Program-made: the position numbers and the translations under genes
Shown here: in pieces, positions 61,754 through 64,000 of the stretch
Layout of the letters: the number at the start of each line of letters is the position of its first letter
Position numbering within the stretch: the stretch's first letter is position 1
Notes under the pieces: generated by a model
What the model saw: only the letters and a program-made list of their open reading frames with translations
Told to the model about the DNA's origin: nothing
Databases searched by the model: none
DNA from: Pseudarthrobacter sp. C4D7
GTDB taxonomy: Bacteria; Actinomycetota; Actinomycetes; Actinomycetales; Micrococcaceae
Assembly (NCBI RefSeq): GCF_013359725.1
Contig: NZ_JABFMW010000006.1
Span: forward strand, 1 to 64,000
Length of the DNA: 64,000 bases
Direction of reading: 5' to 3'

Positions 61754-62425
61754 CTATGCCGGGCTGCGCCCCGCATCCAGTTCCTGGGCGATCTTCCCCT
61801 CAAGTGCCGCCAGGGCAACGTCAGGGAGGACAATGAGGCCGTCCAGCTCACGCCGGGCCCGTTTGTAGGCTGCCTGCCGTTCGGCCGGAGTGGCGGCGTG
61901 GTTCTCCGCAAGCATCAGCAGCTGCCGGGCGGTGGCCAGACGTTCACGCTCCGGTCCGCTGAACTTGCTGTCCCTGATGCGGCGGGCTTCACGCTCGGCC
62001 ACGTCGAGGGCCACGGCATAGGCGTTGACCGCCTGCCGGTAGGCCTCCATCCCAGCCGCAGACTGGAGGTCTCCGGGGGTGACGGGGCGCTGGCCGTCGG
62101 CGTCCCGCTTGGCACGAAGGAAGGCGACAGTGAGCGGTTCACGGACGTCGGTCATCAGTGGAAAATCGATGAGCTTGGCCACGTCGAGCTCATACTCCAG
62201 CCACCGGCGGTTGGTGGCGTCATGCGTGGCCATCAGCGCCTGCACGTCGGCTGCGGAAGCTTTCCCTGATTCCATGGCCTGGTTCTTGAGCTTAAGCAGT
62301 TCAACACGGCGCCGGTGCCGGCGTTCTGCCGCACGCCGCCAACCGCCCGCCCACCGGCCGGCAAACGCCATCAATGGAAACACCATCCACCATTTGTCGG
62401 AGAGGAACTCCATGAACGACGACAT
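61754..62425 (-). CDS. Unrecognised membrane-anchored protein
   Basis: 223 residues from ATG 62425 (AGGA about 10 nt upstream). One N-terminal hydrophobic span (WWMVFPLMAFAGRWAGGW) followed by a highly basic stretch (RRAAERRHRRRVELLKLKNQ) and then a long charged helical region rich in Ala/Glu/Arg. This suggests an inner-membrane anchor with a cytoplasmic helical domain. I do not recognise the family. Monocistronic appearance. Confidence 0.7.
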   Translation of the reverse strand: MSSFMEFLSDKWWMVFPLMAFAGRWAGGWRRAAERRHRRRVELLKLKNQAMESGKASAADVQALMATHDATNRRWLEYELDVAKLIDFPLMTDVREPLTVAFLRAKRDADGQRPVTPGDLQSAAGMEAYRQAVNAYAVALDVAEREARRIRDSKFSGPERERLATARQLLMLAENHAATPAERQAAYKRARRELDGLIVLPDVALAALEGKIAQELDAGRSPA

Positions 62426-62483
62426 CACCAGTTCATCCTCGCAGCCCCGGGCCCCTGCCTCAAGGGCCGGGGACCGGCCCAGG

Positions 62484-62915
62484 TCAGGGTGCCGGAGTGG
62501 GTTGGCCTGCGTTGACGTTGAATAGCCAGGCCACACCAAACCGGTCCGTGCACATGCCAAAAACATCCCCCCAGGGCGCCTTTTCCATGGGAACCGTCAC
62601 CGCTCCCCCATCAGCGCTCAACTTTTCGAAGTAACCCCGGAGTTCCACCTCGTCGTCGCCGCTGAGCGAGATGGAGATGGCGGACCCGGGGTGGTATTCC
62701 ATGCTGTTGGGGGTGTCGGCACCCATCAGCACCAGGCCCTGGGTGGTGGTCAGCATGGCGTGCATGATCTTTTCCGCTTCCGCAGGGCCCTCGCTGGCCT
62801 GGAAATCGGCAAAAGTACTGAGTGCCAGCTGTCCGCCGAAGACGGACTGGTAGAAGTTCATGGCGTCGCGGGCATTGTCGCGGAAGCTGATGTAGGGATT
62901 GAGGACTGTCGGCAT
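62484..62915 (-). CDS. VOC/PhnB-like glyoxalase-fold protein
   Basis: 143 residues from ATG 62915 with GGAGA upstream. Sequence TVLNPYISFRDNARDAMNFYQSVFGG and the tail DRFGVAWLFNV are typical of the PhnB-like VOC group with two beta-alpha-beta-beta-beta modules. Metal or small-molecule binding expected; function unknown. No linked partner. Confidence 0.85.
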   Translation of the reverse strand: MPTVLNPYISFRDNARDAMNFYQSVFGGQLALSTFADFQASEGPAEAEKIMHAMLTTTQGLVLMGADTPNSMEYHPGSAISISLSGDDEVELRGYFEKLSADGGAVTVPMEKAPWGDVFGMCTDRFGVAWLFNVNAGQPTPAP

Positions 62916-63029
62916 GGCGGGATCTCCTTCACGGGGCCGGGAAGCGCTCCGGCCGGGACTTGGCACTCAACATCCTGCCCCATCCGGTGCCGGCCGGAAA
63001 GGGCGGGAGAACCCGTGTCCACCTCCCGC

Positions 63030-63743
63030 TCAGGGCACGAACCGGTACCCGGCCCCGGCTTCGGTCAGCAGGTGCCGCGGCTTGCCCGGATCATCTTCGA
63101 GCTTCCTTCTTAGCTGGGCCATGTAGACGCGCAGGTAGTTGACCTCTTTCCGGTACGACGGCCCCCAGACGTCGGACAGCAACTGCTGCTGTGAGACCAG
63201 GCGCGACGGATTGCGGACCAGGATTTCGAGGATGTTCCACTCGGTGGGGGTGAGCCGCACCGGCTGTCCGGCCCGCAGTACCTGCCGCGCCACCAGGTCA
63301 ACGGTGAACCCGGCAGTGCTGACGACGGGCCGGGACTCGGGCCCGGGCACCCTGCGCAGCAGCGCCCGCAGCCGTGCCAGCAGTTCGTCAAGCCCGAAAG
63401 GCTTGGTGATGTAGTCGTCGGCCCCGGCATCAAGGGCGCCCACCTTGTCCGGGGACCCGTGGCGGGCCGAGAGGACCAGTACCGGCGCAGCGCTCCAGCG
63501 GCGCAGGTTCCGCAGGACTTCTGTCCCGTCCATGTCCGGCAGTCCCAGGTCCAGGACCAGGAGGTCCGGCGCATGGTGCGAGGCCGCGGCAAGGGCGGAG
63601 CCGCCGTCGACCGCAGAGTCCACCACGTAGCCGTGCGCCGCAAGCGTAATCCGGAGGGCCTTCAGGAGGTGGGGGTCGTCGTCGACCACCAGGACGCGCG
63701 CCTTGGCGTGCGGGCTCCCGGCCCCGGCATGGTTGGCCGTCAT
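63030..63743 (-). CDS. kdpE: Response regulator KdpE
   Basis: OmpR-family regulator of 237 residues. Receiver: acidic pocket D21-D22, phospho-acceptor D65 in VLDLGLPDMDG, and conserved Lys in DDYITKPFG. C-terminal winged helix: LTPTEWNILEILVRNPSRLVSQ (partial) and YLRVYMAQLRRKLEDDP. KdpE controls the Kdp potassium ATPase with KdpD; the kdpFABC genes are not in the window. The start overlaps the kdpD stop by 4 nt. Confidence 0.93.
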   Translation of the reverse strand: MTANHAGAGSPHAKARVLVVDDDPHLLKALRITLAAHGYVVDSAVDGGSALAAASHHAPDLLVLDLGLPDMDGTEVLRNLRRWSAAPVLVLSARHGSPDKVGALDAGADDYITKPFGLDELLARLRALLRRVPGPESRPVVSTAGFTVDLVARQVLRAGQPVRLTPTEWNILEILVRNPSRLVSQQQLLSDVWGPSYRKEVNYLRVYMAQLRRKLEDDPGKPRHLLTEAGAGYRFVP

Positions 63744-64000
63744 GGCTGCCCCACGGCAATGGTGCTGCCTGTGTTGCCCGTAGCGTTGCCCGGGGTGTTG
63801 GCCGGGACGCCGGTGGACAGGGGCAGCCGGATCACCATCGTCAGCCCGCCGCCCGGGGTTTCCGTGGCTGTGAGCGTACCCCGCATGGACTGGATGAAGC
63901 CTTGGGCCACGGACAGGCCAAGTCCGATCCCCGTGGCCTGCGACCGGTCGTCGAGCCGCTGGAAGGGCCGGAACATGTCCACCACCTTGCGGGCAGGGAC
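63740..64000 (-). CDS. kdpD: Sensor kinase KdpD, C-terminal fragment (runs off window)
   Basis: The frame is open to the right edge, so the gene continues beyond the window. The visible 86 residues contain the end of a histidine kinase ATPase domain: VVDMFRPFQRLDDRSQATGIGLGLSVAQGF (F box and G2 box, shown here in part), then GGGLTMVIRLPLS. Identity as KdpD rests on coupling to kdpE. Confidence 0.85.
   Translation of the reverse strand, partial: VPARKVVDMFRPFQRLDDRSQATGIGLGLSVAQGFIQSMRGTLTATETPGGGLTMVIRLPLSTGVPANTPGNATGNTGSTIAVGQP

Overview
The window is high-GC DNA read as a chromosomal segment of an actinobacterium, most likely an Arthrobacter or Pseudarthrobacter relative (Micrococcaceae). 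This placement is inferred from protein character and gene order; no 16S or other marker was available. It is almost entirely core housekeeping DNA. No tRNA, rRNA, CRISPR array, insertion sequence or prophage was seen. Gene order from left to right follows, as remembered, the mycobacterial blocks suf - ABC/ctaA/ctaB - tkt/tal/zwf/opcA/pgl - secG/tpi/pgk/gap - whiA/yvcK/rapZ/uvrC, then uvrA - uvrB - coaE - rpsA - polA.

Region by region: 0.1-5.2 kb is the leftward suf Fe-S assembly operon (sufR-sufB-sufD-Rieske ferredoxin-sufC-sufT), without sufS or sufU. 5.4-8.1 kb carries an ABC-2 exporter and heme A synthase. 8.1-10.2 kb is a SulP transporter/carbonic anhydrase locus that looks internally deleted and frameshifted. 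10.3-11.2 kb is ctaB. 11.75-20 kb is a rightward pentose phosphate operon (tkt, tal, pgi, zwf, opcA, pgl) that meets rbpA tail to tail. 20.5-24.9 kb holds secG, tpiA, pgk, gap and sodA. 25-30 kb is whiA, yvcK, rapZ and uvrC. 30-34.4 kb has plsC, a HAD phosphatase and uvrA, the last with a LexA-like box. 34.5-38.4 kb is a heterodimeric ABC exporter with its own GntR regulator. 38.5-45.2 kb is mixed accessory-like genes: methyltransferase, DUF3516 helicase, GNAT, proline-iminopeptidase-like hydrolase and MFS exporter. 45.3-48 kb has a TerC-family metal exporter behind a likely yybP-ykoY manganese riboswitch, diverging from an orphan sugar-binding lipoprotein with a LacI-type operator. 48-59 kb carries uvrB, coaE-grpB, an IMPACT/YigZ protein, a GNAT, rpsA, an Eis-like acetyltransferase and polA. 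59-64 kb holds a thioesterase, a RibD/DHFR-like reductase, a Pit phosphate transporter with a tiny membrane partner, an unknown membrane protein, a VOC protein, and kdpE with the 3' end of kdpD.

Functionally the window joins central carbon flow (oxidative pentose phosphate plus lower glycolysis), Fe-S and heme A/cytochrome oxidase biogenesis, all three UvrABC excision proteins, and translation/transcription core factors (S1, RbpA). The observations most worth a second look are the damaged SulP-carbonic anhydrase gene, the putative Mn riboswitch, the orphan binding protein with a clean promoter/operator, and the strong palindrome upstream of sulP. I saw no clear signature of a wholly new system.
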